NCBI GenBank assembly: GCA_036269135.1
Contig: DATASQ010000022.1
Location: forward strand, 124,001-188,000
Length of the DNA: 64,000 nucleotides
Reading direction: 5' to 3'
From: Palsa-343 sp036269135
GTDB lineage: Bacteria > Acidobacteriota > Terriglobia > Terriglobales > Acidobacteriaceae
The translations under genes were made by a program, and so were the position numbers. The notes beneath the pieces were generated by a model, which did not search any database, was not told the DNA's origin, and worked only from the letters and a program-made list of their open reading frames with translations. Each line of letters begins with the position of its first letter. Within the stretch, counting starts at the first letter, position 1. Positions 35,227-43,324 of the stretch are shown here, piece by piece.

Positions 35227-35263
35227 GGGACGTGTCTGACCGACAGGTGGCCCTGGAGACTGC

Positions 35264-35902
35264 ATGAGACGGCGATGGATCGTGATTCTCAAGGTGCTGG
35301 CGCATGTGGCTTGCCTGGCGCCCATCGCCTGGCTGCTGTGGCATTTGTATCTGTCCGTGACGAGCCAGCCTGACGCGCTGGGGCCGGATCCGACGCACAC
35401 GGTGACCTTCTTTACCGGTCGCGGAACGTTGCGGCTGCTGGTGATTACGCTGGCGGTGACGCCGGTGCGGCGACTGATCCCGAAGCTGAGCTGGTTGGTG
35501 CGGTTTCGCCGGCTGCTGGGGCTCTATGCGTTCTTTTATGCCTGCCTGCATTTGATGACCTACGTCTGGCTGTATGCGGGCTTCAGCTGGGCGGCAATGG
35601 TGGACGACATCAGCCAGCGGCGGTTCATTACGGCGGGGCTGGCGGCCTGGCTCATGCTGCTGCCGCTGGCACTCACCTCAACGTCGTGGTCGATCCGCAA
35701 GCTGGGCGGAAAGAACTGGAATCGTCTGCACTGGCTGACGTATGGGGCGGCGCTTGCCGGGGTGATCCACTATTGGTGGGGGGTGAAGACGGGCGTGAAG
35801 ACGCCACTGGCGATCACGGTCGTATTAGGAGTGCTGCTGCTCGCGCGGCCGCTGTTGAAACAGCGTTCAGCGAACAAGGTTCAGCGAACCGTCAAAGCCT
35901 GA
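35264..35902 (+). CDS. msrQ: Heme-binding membrane subunit MsrQ (YedZ)
   Basis: A 212-residue protein with about six transmembrane helices of the ferric-reductase-like family. Histidines proposed to bind heme are visible: ACLHLMTYVWLYAG, NRLHWLTYGAALAG and GVIHYWWGVK. The segment TGRGTLRLLVITLAVTPVRR is typical of MsrQ. It passes electrons from the quinone pool to MsrP. GGAG lies shortly before ATG 35264. The C-terminus is basic. The gene is convergent with a GNAT gene ten bases downstream. Confidence 0.93.
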   Translation: MRRRWIVILKVLAHVACLAPIAWLLWHLYLSVTSQPDALGPDPTHTVTFFTGRGTLRLLVITLAVTPVRRLIPKLSWLVRFRRLLGLYAFFYACLHLMTYVWLYAGFSWAAMVDDISQRRFITAGLAAWLMLLPLALTSTSWSIRKLGGKNWNRLHWLTYGAALAGVIHYWWGVKTGVKTPLAITVVLGVLLLARPLLKQRSANKVQRTVKA

Positions 35903-35911
35903 CGACGCCGT

Positions 35912-36388
35912 TCAGCGGTTGCCGAGCGGCTTGGACATGCGGATGAAATGGCAGGGCTGGCTGACGCGGAGAGCCATCTCATCGGGGATCGGTTCTTCTC
36001 CGGAAATCCTGTAGCCGAGCTTTTGGTAGATCGGCGGCAGTTCGGTGCGGAGATTCACCACGGTCAGATCCATGGCATGGGCGCCCATTTCTCGGGCGAA
36101 TTCTTCGACGGCGGCGGTCAGGCGGCCACCGAGACCGGTCTTCTGCACGGAGGGGGCCACGGAGAGCAGGCCGAGATACCCGCGATCGCCGCGAAGTTCC
36201 ACGTAGACACATCCGATGAGAGCGCCGTGATCCTCGGCGAGGAGGAAGCGGCCCTTTTTGAAGTATTCAGCGGCGTGGTCGGGACTGAGGCGGTCGTCGG
36301 TCTTGAAAAAGCGCTCGACCGCAAACGCCTGGTTCACCAGCGCGTTGATTGCGGGCAGATCGGATTCGAGGGCGAAGCGGAAATCCAT
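35912..36388 (-). CDS. GNAT-family N-acetyltransferase
   Basis: A 158-residue acetyltransferase. The acetyl-CoA-binding motif A is LGLLSVAPSVQKTGLGGRLT (V-x-P-x-x-Q-x-x-G-x-G), preceded by the beta-4 strand LIGCVYVEL and followed by MDLTVVNLRTELPPIYQKLGY, the usual end of the fold. The substrate cannot be predicted. The 7-bp repeat units ACAGGGT/GGAGAGT/TCAGGGT lie immediately upstream of the start codon where a ribosome binding site is expected. Confidence 0.85.
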   Translation of the reverse strand: MDFRFALESDLPAINALVNQAFAVERFFKTDDRLSPDHAAEYFKKGRFLLAEDHGALIGCVYVELRGDRGYLGLLSVAPSVQKTGLGGRLTAAVEEFAREMGAHAMDLTVVNLRTELPPIYQKLGYRISGEEPIPDEMALRVSQPCHFIRMSKPLGNR

Positions 36389-36392
36389 AGAG

Positions 36393-36413
36393 ACAGGGTG
36401 GAGAGTTCAGGGT
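36393..36413. repeat. Short heptamer array, ACAGGGT-type
   Basis: Three 7-base units, ACAGGGT, GGAGAGT and TCAGGGT, begin four bases upstream of the GNAT start codon (36388). The unit is the same as in the array before cysK, and so is the placement relative to the start codon. Confidence 0.6.
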
Positions 36414-36468
36414 ATAACTGCCGCCCGGCAGCGGTGGAGCGTATGAGCTCTTCTCCACACATCGAATT

Positions 36469-38211
36469 TTAGCCGACGTCGACGCGCCAGAGGTCGAGGC
36501 CGGCGATGCGCATGACGCGGGCCTTTCCCTGGAAAATGTGCTGGAACTCGACGGTCTCGGGAAGCCATTCTTCTTCACCCATACGAAAGAGGCGGTCGCC
36601 CAGAGGTGTGAGCGGCTCGCCATCGATCATGAGCCGGCCCTTGAGCAGGTAGACCATCGAGTCGCTGGCCCAGGGGCTCTCGCTCTGGTAGCGACCGGTG
36701 AAAGTGGCGTAATGCGCAGGAACGGTGAAGCTGCGCGGGCCTTCGTAGCCGGGTGCGGCGTACCAGTCCGGGCCATACGCGACCTCAACCACGGGCGGCG
36801 GAGGATCGGCGGCTTTTCCTTTCGCCGGCGCGGCCTTCCTGCTGAATGTGAGATTAAATTCGGCGAAGTTGCCCGGCACGGTTGAGATGAATTCGTCGCC
36901 GCTGCTGTGCTGCAGGGGCACCGCGGTCGAGCCATGGATGAGGGACAGTTGCTTTTCGCGGGCTGCGAAGGTCAGGGTGCTCCCGTTGGAAGCGGTGAAG
37001 GTTCCGGCGTAATCGGCGGCGTTGGCGGCCTCGCGCGGGTCGGCGATGGCGGGTGCGGCGGGAAGAGACCCGGACTCGCGTTCGGCGCGCAGCAGCCGCA
37101 CGGCATATTCGGTCACCGCTGTAGGACGGTAGCCCTGCATGGCGTTAACGGAGGCAAACCCGGCGACCCCGCCATCGAGATCGATATGGATGGAGGAGGC
37201 GAAGGCAATCATGCCGCCGGTATGGCGCAGGATTTTATGTCCGTCGAGCGTATCGACGGCAATGCCGTAGCCGTAGCTGGCGGTGGGGCTGAACTCGTCG
37301 GCCTTGATGTACGGCGTGGCCATGAGTTCGAAGCTCGGTTGGGAGACGATGCGGCCGCTCGGCGCCTCTCCGCGATTGAGCAGCATGGACAGGTAACGCG
37401 CCATGTCGCCGGGCGTGGAGGCGATGCAGCCGGCAGTGTCGTCCATGATGAGATTCGGCGCGGGCGCCAGCCGTCCCTGGCGCGGATAGACCTGATCGTC
37501 CCGGAAGGGCTCGTAGCCGACGGCGGCCCGGGCGCGATCGGCGGTGGTAATGACGGGGCGCGTTTGAGACATGCCGACGGGCGTGAGGATGCGCTCCTGG
37601 GCGAGTACGCGCCAGGGACGGCCGTCAAGCGTTTGCGCCAGCAATCCAAGGATGGCGAAGCCGGGATTGCAGTAATGGAAGTGCTGCCCGGGCGCAAAGC
37701 CCTGGACCAGCCGGCCCGCGGGATCGGCGGTGAAGATGCCGATGTTGTCGGGCAGCCCGGAGGTGTGAGTGAGCAGATGGTGGATCGTGACGGTGCCGTA
37801 TTCGGTGACGATGGGCAGATCGGGCAGGTAGTCGAGGACCGGCGTATGGAGGTCGAGCTTGCCTTCTTCATGTAGCTGCAGGATGACCAGCGCGACGAAG
37901 GACTTGGTGATGGAGCCGATCTGGAAGAGGTGGTCCGGCGCAACGGGGAGGCGCTGATCGAGATTGGCGTATCCATAGCAGGCTACGCGGCGAGTCCCCC
38001 GGGCGTCGGCGAGGCCCAGCGTGAGCCCGGGCGCGTTCATCGCCGGCAGGTAAGCGGCGGTGAAGGTGTCGAGCTTTTCCTCCAGAGGGCCGGATGCGTG
38101 CGGCATGGGCAGATCCGCGGCCCAGGCGTCGGAGGCCGGCAGGAGTGCGATCCCGGCCGCGGCAGCTGAGGCGGAGAGAAAACTACGGCGCGAGACGCGA
38201 TGGAGGGGCAT
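36469..38211 (-). CDS. Exported serine hydrolase, class C beta-lactamase family
   Basis: A 580-residue protein. The start at 38211 is chosen because a twin-arginine signal follows (HRVSRRSFLSASAAAAGIAL); the frame upstream to 38430 overlaps a terminator and is not coding. The penicillin-binding-protein/beta-lactamase fold has its SxxK motif at S100-I-T-K103 (FQIGSITKSFVAL), Y-x-N in HFHYCNPGFAIL and a late HTGG motif (ILRHTGGMIAF). A C-terminal extension of about 170 residues resembles the beta-barrel DUF3471-type tail. Such proteins include esterases and D-aminopeptidases as well as beta-lactamases; resistance should not be assumed. Confidence 0.87.
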   Translation of the reverse strand: MPLHRVSRRSFLSASAAAAGIALLPASDAWAADLPMPHASGPLEEKLDTFTAAYLPAMNAPGLTLGLADARGTRRVACYGYANLDQRLPVAPDHLFQIGSITKSFVALVILQLHEEGKLDLHTPVLDYLPDLPIVTEYGTVTIHHLLTHTSGLPDNIGIFTADPAGRLVQGFAPGQHFHYCNPGFAILGLLAQTLDGRPWRVLAQERILTPVGMSQTRPVITTADRARAAVGYEPFRDDQVYPRQGRLAPAPNLIMDDTAGCIASTPGDMARYLSMLLNRGEAPSGRIVSQPSFELMATPYIKADEFSPTASYGYGIAVDTLDGHKILRHTGGMIAFASSIHIDLDGGVAGFASVNAMQGYRPTAVTEYAVRLLRAERESGSLPAAPAIADPREAANAADYAGTFTASNGSTLTFAAREKQLSLIHGSTAVPLQHSSGDEFISTVPGNFAEFNLTFSRKAAPAKGKAADPPPPVVEVAYGPDWYAAPGYEGPRSFTVPAHYATFTGRYQSESPWASDSMVYLLKGRLMIDGEPLTPLGDRLFRMGEEEWLPETVEFQHIFQGKARVMRIAGLDLWRVDVG

Positions 38212-38258
38212 GAGTGGTGAGCAGTCTAGCATGCTGGGCGTCGAGGCCCCGGCAACGG

Positions 38259-38285
38259 AAAAAGGCCGGCATCGCTGCCGGCCTT
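38259..38285 (-). terminator. Rho-independent terminator of the S41 protease gene
   Basis: On the minus strand AAGGCCGGCA-GCGA-TGCCGGCCTT forms a perfect 10-bp stem followed by further T residues. It lies about 20 bases after the stop codon of the gene at 38307-39923. Confidence 0.9.
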
Positions 38286-38306
38286 CGAACCATTCCTGAC
38301 TGCGGG

Positions 38307-39923
38307 TTATTGAGCGACGGGAGCCTTGCTGAGAGCGGCTTCCTTCTCGGCGAGGACCTGCTGCGCATGCTGCTCGAGTTGCGCGGCCTGGGGGATGTCG
38401 TTGATGGCGGACTGGATCTCGGGGTCCCACGCGGCCTCGACCTTGAGGCCGGCGGTCTGCCCGAAATCGGTGGTAAAGATCTTGGCCTTGATGTTGGCCT
38501 TTACCCAGTCGAGGTTCTTGTTGAGTTGCTCCGGCGTGAACTGGTAGTTCTGCGCGGTGAGGTAGCCCTTGAAGTCGTTCAGAACACCATCGTCCACCAG
38601 AAAATCCTTGCTGACCTGGTGATGAGCGGTGTACTGCTCGGTGAAACCGAGGAAGGCCTCGCGATCGAGCAGAAGATCCTGGAAGGGCGTGGACTTGGGC
38701 GGCTCGACCTTGATATCCGGGGTGATGCCGCCGCCGCCGTAGACGGTGCGCCCGGAGTCGGTGAGCCTGACCTCACGGTCTTTGTCGTTCTGCGGCTGAT
38801 CGTGGTTGTAGTAGTAGTCGTAGAGCGAGACGCCGTTGTAATTGCGCTGAATGAGGCGCCCGCTGGGCGTGTAATAGTGATAGGTCGTCAGGGCCAGCCC
38901 GGTGTTGTCAGACAGCGTGTAGACGGTCTGCACCAGCCCCTTGCCGAAGGTCGTCTCGCCGGCGATCAGCGCACGATCGTGATCCTGCAGGGCGCCGGAC
39001 ACGATCTCCGCTGCCGACGCGGTGTTGCGATTCACGAGCACAACGATGGGGAAGTTTTCGCCGTCGTTGCCATGCGTTGCGCGATAGACCTGCTCGGGGA
39101 ACGCGCGTCCGCGCTGCGAAACGATAATCTGGCCGCGCTTGAGAAGCCGATCGCAGACCGCGACGGCTTCCACGAGAACGCCGCCAGGGTTGCCGCGCAG
39201 ATCCAGCACAAGGCCTTTCAGGTTCGGACCAAAGGCATCGATCGCGTCGTCGAATTCGCGGCCCGTCGTTTCCTGGAACTGCTTGATGTGAACGTAGCCG
39301 ATGCCGGGACGGATCTCGTAGCTGAGATCGATGCTGGCATTCGGGATCTCGTCACGGACGAGCTGGAAGGTCATTGGGGCAGACACGTCGGGACGCGCCA
39401 TGGTGACGCTGACTTTGGTGCCGCGCGGACCTTTGAGGCGGTTGGCCACATCGTCGGAGCTGAGGCCGGCGGCCGACTGGCCATCGATGGCGGTAATCAC
39501 GTCGCCCGGATGGATGCCCGCGCGAAAGGCTGGGGAACCCTCGATGGGATTGACGACCACCACTTTGCCGTTCTGCGGGACGATGTACATGCCGACGCCG
39601 TAATACTTCCCGTGCTGCTCCTCCCGCATGCGGGCGTACGCCTTGGGATCGTAGAAGTTGGAGTGGGGATCCAGCGTGTGCAGCATCTCCGGGATGGCGC
39701 CGTCGTAGATCACCTTGTCGGGCATGTCGCCGGTGAGGGGCTCGGCGTAATTCCTGGCCACCACGTCGTAGACGGAGGCGAAGGATTTGAGGCCGTCGCG
39801 GAAAGTGGACTCATCAGCCGCGGATTGAGCGCCGACCTGCTGGCTGAGGACCATGCCGCCCAGCGCGCAGACGGCGAAGAAGATGACAAGAGAAAACAGA
39901 GTGCGACGGGTGCGGATGGACAT
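38307..39923 (-). CDS. C-terminal processing protease (peptidase S41, PDZ)
   Basis: A 538-residue exported protease. An N-terminal membrane/signal segment (FSLVIFFAVCALGGMVLS) is followed by a helical region, a PDZ domain at about residues 105-190 (YYGVGMYIV, SPAFRAGIHPGDVITAIDG) and the S41 catalytic domain. The Ser/Lys dyad is S303 (NRNTASAAEIVSG) and K328 (ETTFGKGLVQ), with conserved LVLDLRGNPGG. Family members trim the C-termini of periplasmic proteins. A C-terminal extension of about 150 residues has no recognised domain. Single gene with its own terminator. Confidence 0.93.
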   Translation of the reverse strand: MSIRTRRTLFSLVIFFAVCALGGMVLSQQVGAQSAADESTFRDGLKSFASVYDVVARNYAEPLTGDMPDKVIYDGAIPEMLHTLDPHSNFYDPKAYARMREEQHGKYYGVGMYIVPQNGKVVVVNPIEGSPAFRAGIHPGDVITAIDGQSAAGLSSDDVANRLKGPRGTKVSVTMARPDVSAPMTFQLVRDEIPNASIDLSYEIRPGIGYVHIKQFQETTGREFDDAIDAFGPNLKGLVLDLRGNPGGVLVEAVAVCDRLLKRGQIIVSQRGRAFPEQVYRATHGNDGENFPIVVLVNRNTASAAEIVSGALQDHDRALIAGETTFGKGLVQTVYTLSDNTGLALTTYHYYTPSGRLIQRNYNGVSLYDYYYNHDQPQNDKDREVRLTDSGRTVYGGGGITPDIKVEPPKSTPFQDLLLDREAFLGFTEQYTAHHQVSKDFLVDDGVLNDFKGYLTAQNYQFTPEQLNKNLDWVKANIKAKIFTTDFGQTAGLKVEAAWDPEIQSAINDIPQAAQLEQHAQQVLAEKEAALSKAPVAQ

Positions 39924-40028
39924 GCTGGTCAGGAATCCTGGCGCTCGGTCCGGCGTGGGGCATGCGATGCAGCAGGACGAGGAGCGGCTGAGGGAAGTAT
40001 ACCGTACCTGGGCAATGCTGCACCGGCG

Positions 40029-40532
40029 TCAGGATGCGCTGGCGGCGGCGATTCGTTCCAGTTGACCGAGGTGGTTGAGATCGTGACCGGCCATGGTTTC
40101 CACGATGGTGGAGAAGGTCATGGCGCCGCGTTCGGGATGGGTCACGGGCTTGTTCGCCTGCTTCGGCATGGCCGGCTCGATCAGGAGCAGGTTCCAGCGG
40201 CGGAGCAGGGAAAACGTGGCGAGGGCTTCGTTGGGATCAAGGCCGGCATAGGGCCCGGCCCACTTTTCCTGGTCGAAGGGCTGGATGACGTGCTGATCCT
40301 CGGCGAGGGTCTGGCGGAGGCGGAAGGCAAAGGCGATCTCGCAGTCGGTGAGGTGACAAAGAATGTCGCGGGCCGACCACTTCCCGGGTGCGGGGGGCGC
40401 CGTCATGGAGCCGGGGCCGATGCTCCGCGCCAGGCTCTTGAGGCGTGAAGGCGTGGCGGGCAGCACGGCCAGCGGGTTCTGGGCCCCCAGGAAGCGGGCA
40501 TAGGGGTTCAGGGTGTCGGCAGGGGTGGTCAT
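40029..40532 (-). CDS. DinB-like four-helix protein
   Basis: A 167-residue DinB/YfiT-like metalloenzyme-fold protein. The three metal histidines appear in CHLTDCEIAFAFRL (first) and MAGHDLNHLGQLERI (second and third), and the segment PAPGKWSARDILCHL is highly typical. ATG 40532 is preferred because GAGG precedes it by seven bases; TTG 40538 is in frame. Family members include bacillithiol and mycothiol transferases and many uncharacterised proteins. No functional hint comes from the neighbours. Confidence 0.85.
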   Translation of the reverse strand: MTTPADTLNPYARFLGAQNPLAVLPATPSRLKSLARSIGPGSMTAPPAPGKWSARDILCHLTDCEIAFAFRLRQTLAEDQHVIQPFDQEKWAGPYAGLDPNEALATFSLLRRWNLLLIEPAMPKQANKPVTHPERGAMTFSTIVETMAGHDLNHLGQLERIAAASAS

Positions 40533-40766
40533 AGGCAAACCTCAGAAGGGGTGAGTCTTCGCGCCAGTATTCCATGCTGGCCGCTGGATTTGAAAGGAAG
40601 CGGGAAGGCGGTTACACTGACAGAGAACACGGTTGTCCGGTTGCGCGACTGCGCGGGGCCGGGAAAACAGTGGGCGCAAGCCCACTTTTTATTTGGTCTG
40701 AAAGCGGATCGCGAAAACAGTGCTTCGACGTTGCGCCGTGGCCGCTTCGTTCAGGATTCAGACTTC

Positions 40767-41387
40767 ATGGCCTTTGCTGTTGACCAAATTCGGGCGGTGG
40801 GACAGCGCGTGGCAGCTTCCCATGGCCTTGATGTGGTGGAGATCGAGTTCCATGGAGGGGCAAAGCACCGGATGCTGCGCGTCTTCATCGAGAAGAATGC
40901 GGAGGAGCGGAGAAAGCTGGCGGAAACGAAGGGCGATCCGGGAGTGGAGTCGAACCTCGGGAGTGCATCCGGAACCGGCGACCCTGGACTCGATCAGCTG
41001 GCGGGCATTACCCACAACGACTGCGAGGCCTTCAGCCGGGATTTCGGGACGGTGCTGGACGTGGAGGACCTGATCCCGGGTAGCGAGTACACGCTGGAGG
41101 TTTCCTCGCCAGGCCTGGATCGGAAGCTGCGCGGGGCTGAAGACTTTCGCCGGTTCCAGGGCTCGCTGGCGAAGGTGCAGACGTTCGAAGCCGTGGCGGG
41201 CAACCGGCATTGGCAGGGCAGGGTCAGAAGAGTGGACGATGCGTCGATCCGGCTGGAGTTGGCAGGAAAGAAGGCTGCCGGCCGGGGGAAAAAGATTGCC
41301 GGGAAGAAAGTCGATGGCGAAGAGACGAACGAAGTAGAGATCGCGCTGAGCAACATCGAGAAGGCGCAGCTGGTTCCGGAGCTCTGA
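40767..41387 (+). CDS. rimP: Ribosome maturation factor RimP
   Basis: A 206-residue protein required for 30S subunit maturation. The start ATG 40767 fits the family N-terminus (DQIRAVGQRVAASHGLDVVE, then IEFHGGAKHRMLRVFIEK). The signature CEAFSRDFGTVLDVED, then YTLEVSSPGLDRKL, is intact. A Gly/Asp-rich insertion of about 30 residues (GDPGVESNLGSASGTGDPGL) separates strand and helix of the first domain, and a Lys-rich loop (KKAAGRGKKIAGKK) sits in the C-terminal SH3-like domain; both are additions relative to the E. coli protein. It is the first gene of rimP-nusA-infB. A heptamer array begins just after its stop codon. Confidence 0.93.
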   Translation: MAFAVDQIRAVGQRVAASHGLDVVEIEFHGGAKHRMLRVFIEKNAEERRKLAETKGDPGVESNLGSASGTGDPGLDQLAGITHNDCEAFSRDFGTVLDVEDLIPGSEYTLEVSSPGLDRKLRGAEDFRRFQGSLAKVQTFEAVAGNRHWQGRVRRVDDASIRLELAGKKAAGRGKKIAGKKVDGEETNEVEIALSNIEKAQLVPEL

Positions 41388-41390
41388 AGG

Positions 41391-41425
41391 GCAGGGATCA
41401 GGCAACAGGCAACAGGGTGCGGGCT
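41391..41425. repeat. Heptamer array, ACAGGCA-type
   Basis: Five adjacent 7-base units, GCAGGGA, TCAGGCA, ACAGGCA, ACAGGGT and GCGGGCT, start three bases after the rimP stop codon and lie within the rimP-nusA spacer. Confidence 0.75.
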
Positions 41426-41474
41426 CGGCTGCCCGCTGACCGACAAATTTGGGAACAGGGACTGAGAGAGAAAC

Positions 41475-43148
41475 ATGGCAAGTGTGCTTTACGACAGCAT
41501 TGAGGCGTTGAGCCGCGATAAGGGCATCGATCCGCAGATCGTGGTGTCGGCGGTGGAAGACGCGATTGCGCTGGCCACGCGCAAGTACTACAAGACGCAG
41601 GAAAACATGCGTGCGGAGCTGGACAAGGATACGGGCGAGATCCGCGCCTATGTCTATAAGACAGTGGTCGAGAACGAGGAACAGATTGAAGATCCCGTGA
41701 ACCAGATCGCGCTGGAGCAGGCCCGCGAGCTCGCGCCCGATGTCGAAGTGGGCGGCGAGATCCGCTACTACAAGCCCACCGACGTGCTGGGACGCATCGC
41801 CGCGCAGATGGCGAAGCAGGTGATCTTCCAGAAGGTGCGCGAGGCGGAGCGGGATACCGTCTTCAATGAATATGCGCACCGCGTGGGCGAGGTGCTCACC
41901 GCGACGGTGAAACGGCTGGAGCTGCAGGACGTGATCTTCGACCTGGGCAAGGCCGAGGCGCGGATGCCGCGGCGGGAACAGTCGCGTCTGGAGCAGTTTG
42001 CCGTGGGCGAGCGGCTGCGCGTGGTGTTGCTGCGCGTGGACCGTGCGGCGCGCGGGCCCCAGGTCGTTGTCTCCCGGGCGGCCCCGGAGCTGGTGCAGAG
42101 CCTCTTCCAGAGCGAGGTCCCGGAGATCTATGACAGCACCGTGATGATCCGGGCCATCGCGCGCGAGGCCGGGGAGCGGACGAAGATCGCCGTCATGTCG
42201 CGCGACAAGGATGTCGATCCGGTGGGTGCCTGCGTGGGTATGAAGGGCATGCGCGTGCAGTCGATCATCCGCGAGCTGCGCGGAGAAAAGATCGACATCA
42301 TCGAGTTCAGCGAAGAAATCACCACCTTTGCGGAAAAAGCGCTGCAGCCGGCCAAGGTGAGCCGCGTAAGCATCAGCGATCTGAACGACAAGCAGCTGGA
42401 AGTGATCGTGGACGACACGCAGCTGTCGCTGGCCATCGGCAAAAAGGGTCAGAATGTGCGGCTGGCGGCCAAGCTGCTGGGCTGGAAGATCGATATCAAG
42501 AGCGAGGAAGAAAAGCGGCAGGAAGTCGAACAGCAGATGTCCGCCATGGCGGGAGCAACGGCCACGCCAATCGAGCAGGTGGGCGAACTGGGCGATTCGA
42601 TCATCCAAAAGTTGATAGCGGCGGGGATTACCACGGTGGAAGCCCTTGCCGATATGACGCCGGAGCAGTTGGAGGAGATCCCAGGGATCGGCGAAAAAAC
42701 ACTGGAGAAGATCAGCGTGGCCGTTCGACACTATTTTGGACAATACGAGGAAGGCGAAGAGCGTCCGGCTGGGGCGCAGGCGGCAGGGGAAGCCGATATT
42801 GCTGCCGCACAGCACGCCGAAGAAGCGTCTGCGGAGGAAGAGATCGAGGCTCTCCAGCAGGACCTGACGCAGAGCGGTCAGGAGCCGGCCAGCCCGGACG
42901 GATCGGGCCTGATCAACGACGAGGTCGCCGAGGAGCGGATCGCCGAGGTGACCGAGGTGGGTCCGGCTTTGGACGAGGAAGGTGCGGAGTCGCTGGTGCC
43001 CGGACGCGAAGACACAAGCGAGCGGCTGGCAGAACACGAGACCAACCCGGAAGTAGCCCGGGATGAAGCCGTGGTCGAGGGTAATGTGGAAGAGGTGCGG
43101 GAAGAAGAGCTGGGCGACAAGAAAGTGGACGAAGGAACGGGTGGATAG
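41475..43148 (+). CDS. nusA: Transcription termination/antitermination factor NusA
   Basis: A 557-residue protein. Domains in order: N-terminal RNA-polymerase-binding domain (1-130; SVLYDSIEALSRDKGIDPQI), S1 domain (about 135-200; VGEVLTATVKRLE), KH1 and KH2 (about 200-350; DPVGACVGMKGMRVQSIIRE and LSLAIGKKGQNVRLAAKL), then a helix-hairpin-helix-like segment (TPEQLEEIPGIGEKTLEKI). A highly acidic C-terminal tail of about 120 residues (Glu/Ala-rich, VEEVREEELGDKK) follows; E. coli NusA instead has two acidic repeats. ATG 41475 is preceded by GAGAGAGAAAC. It is the middle gene of the classical rimP-nusA-infB cluster. Confidence 0.95.
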   Translation: MASVLYDSIEALSRDKGIDPQIVVSAVEDAIALATRKYYKTQENMRAELDKDTGEIRAYVYKTVVENEEQIEDPVNQIALEQARELAPDVEVGGEIRYYKPTDVLGRIAAQMAKQVIFQKVREAERDTVFNEYAHRVGEVLTATVKRLELQDVIFDLGKAEARMPRREQSRLEQFAVGERLRVVLLRVDRAARGPQVVVSRAAPELVQSLFQSEVPEIYDSTVMIRAIAREAGERTKIAVMSRDKDVDPVGACVGMKGMRVQSIIRELRGEKIDIIEFSEEITTFAEKALQPAKVSRVSISDLNDKQLEVIVDDTQLSLAIGKKGQNVRLAAKLLGWKIDIKSEEEKRQEVEQQMSAMAGATATPIEQVGELGDSIIQKLIAAGITTVEALADMTPEQLEEIPGIGEKTLEKISVAVRHYFGQYEEGEERPAGAQAAGEADIAAAQHAEEASAEEEIEALQQDLTQSGQEPASPDGSGLINDEVAEERIAEVTEVGPALDEEGAESLVPGREDTSERLAEHETNPEVARDEAVVEGNVEEVREEELGDKKVDEGTGG

Positions 43149-43278
43149 CCGGGCGATGCGGTCCGGTCGCAGGCCGCGCGCGGATTTTCTGCGCATCGCG
43201 GAGCGAATTGAACCGCGATTACGGCATTTTCAGAGATAATGAAAGAGATACCAGACCCACAAGTCAGGAGTTGTCCGT

Positions 43279-43290
43279 ATGAAGAACTAA
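43279..43290 (+). other. Three-codon minigene (Met-Lys-Asn-stop) in the infB leader
   Basis: ATG AAG AAC TAA is preceded at eight bases by a perfect AGGAG (43266-43270), in the 176-base nusA-infB spacer. A purine-rich GAGATAAT element resembling a -10 box lies at 43233-43240. The minigene stops 34 bases before the infB ATG (43325). It may be a translated leader or chance. Confidence 0.35.
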
Positions 43291-43324
43291 GGACCGGTGG
43301 GAAGTCGACAAGACACGGGGACGG

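Noticed and set aside
36469..38211. Acquired beta-lactamase resistance gene
   Set aside because: The SxxK fold is shared by esterases and D-aminopeptidases; the long C-terminal domain and chromosomal context do not suggest a resistance enzyme.
40758..43196. 812-codon minus-strand open frame across rimP-nusA
   Set aside because: Antisense shadow of two recognised genes, with an Arg/His/Leu-rich composition typical of such shadows.
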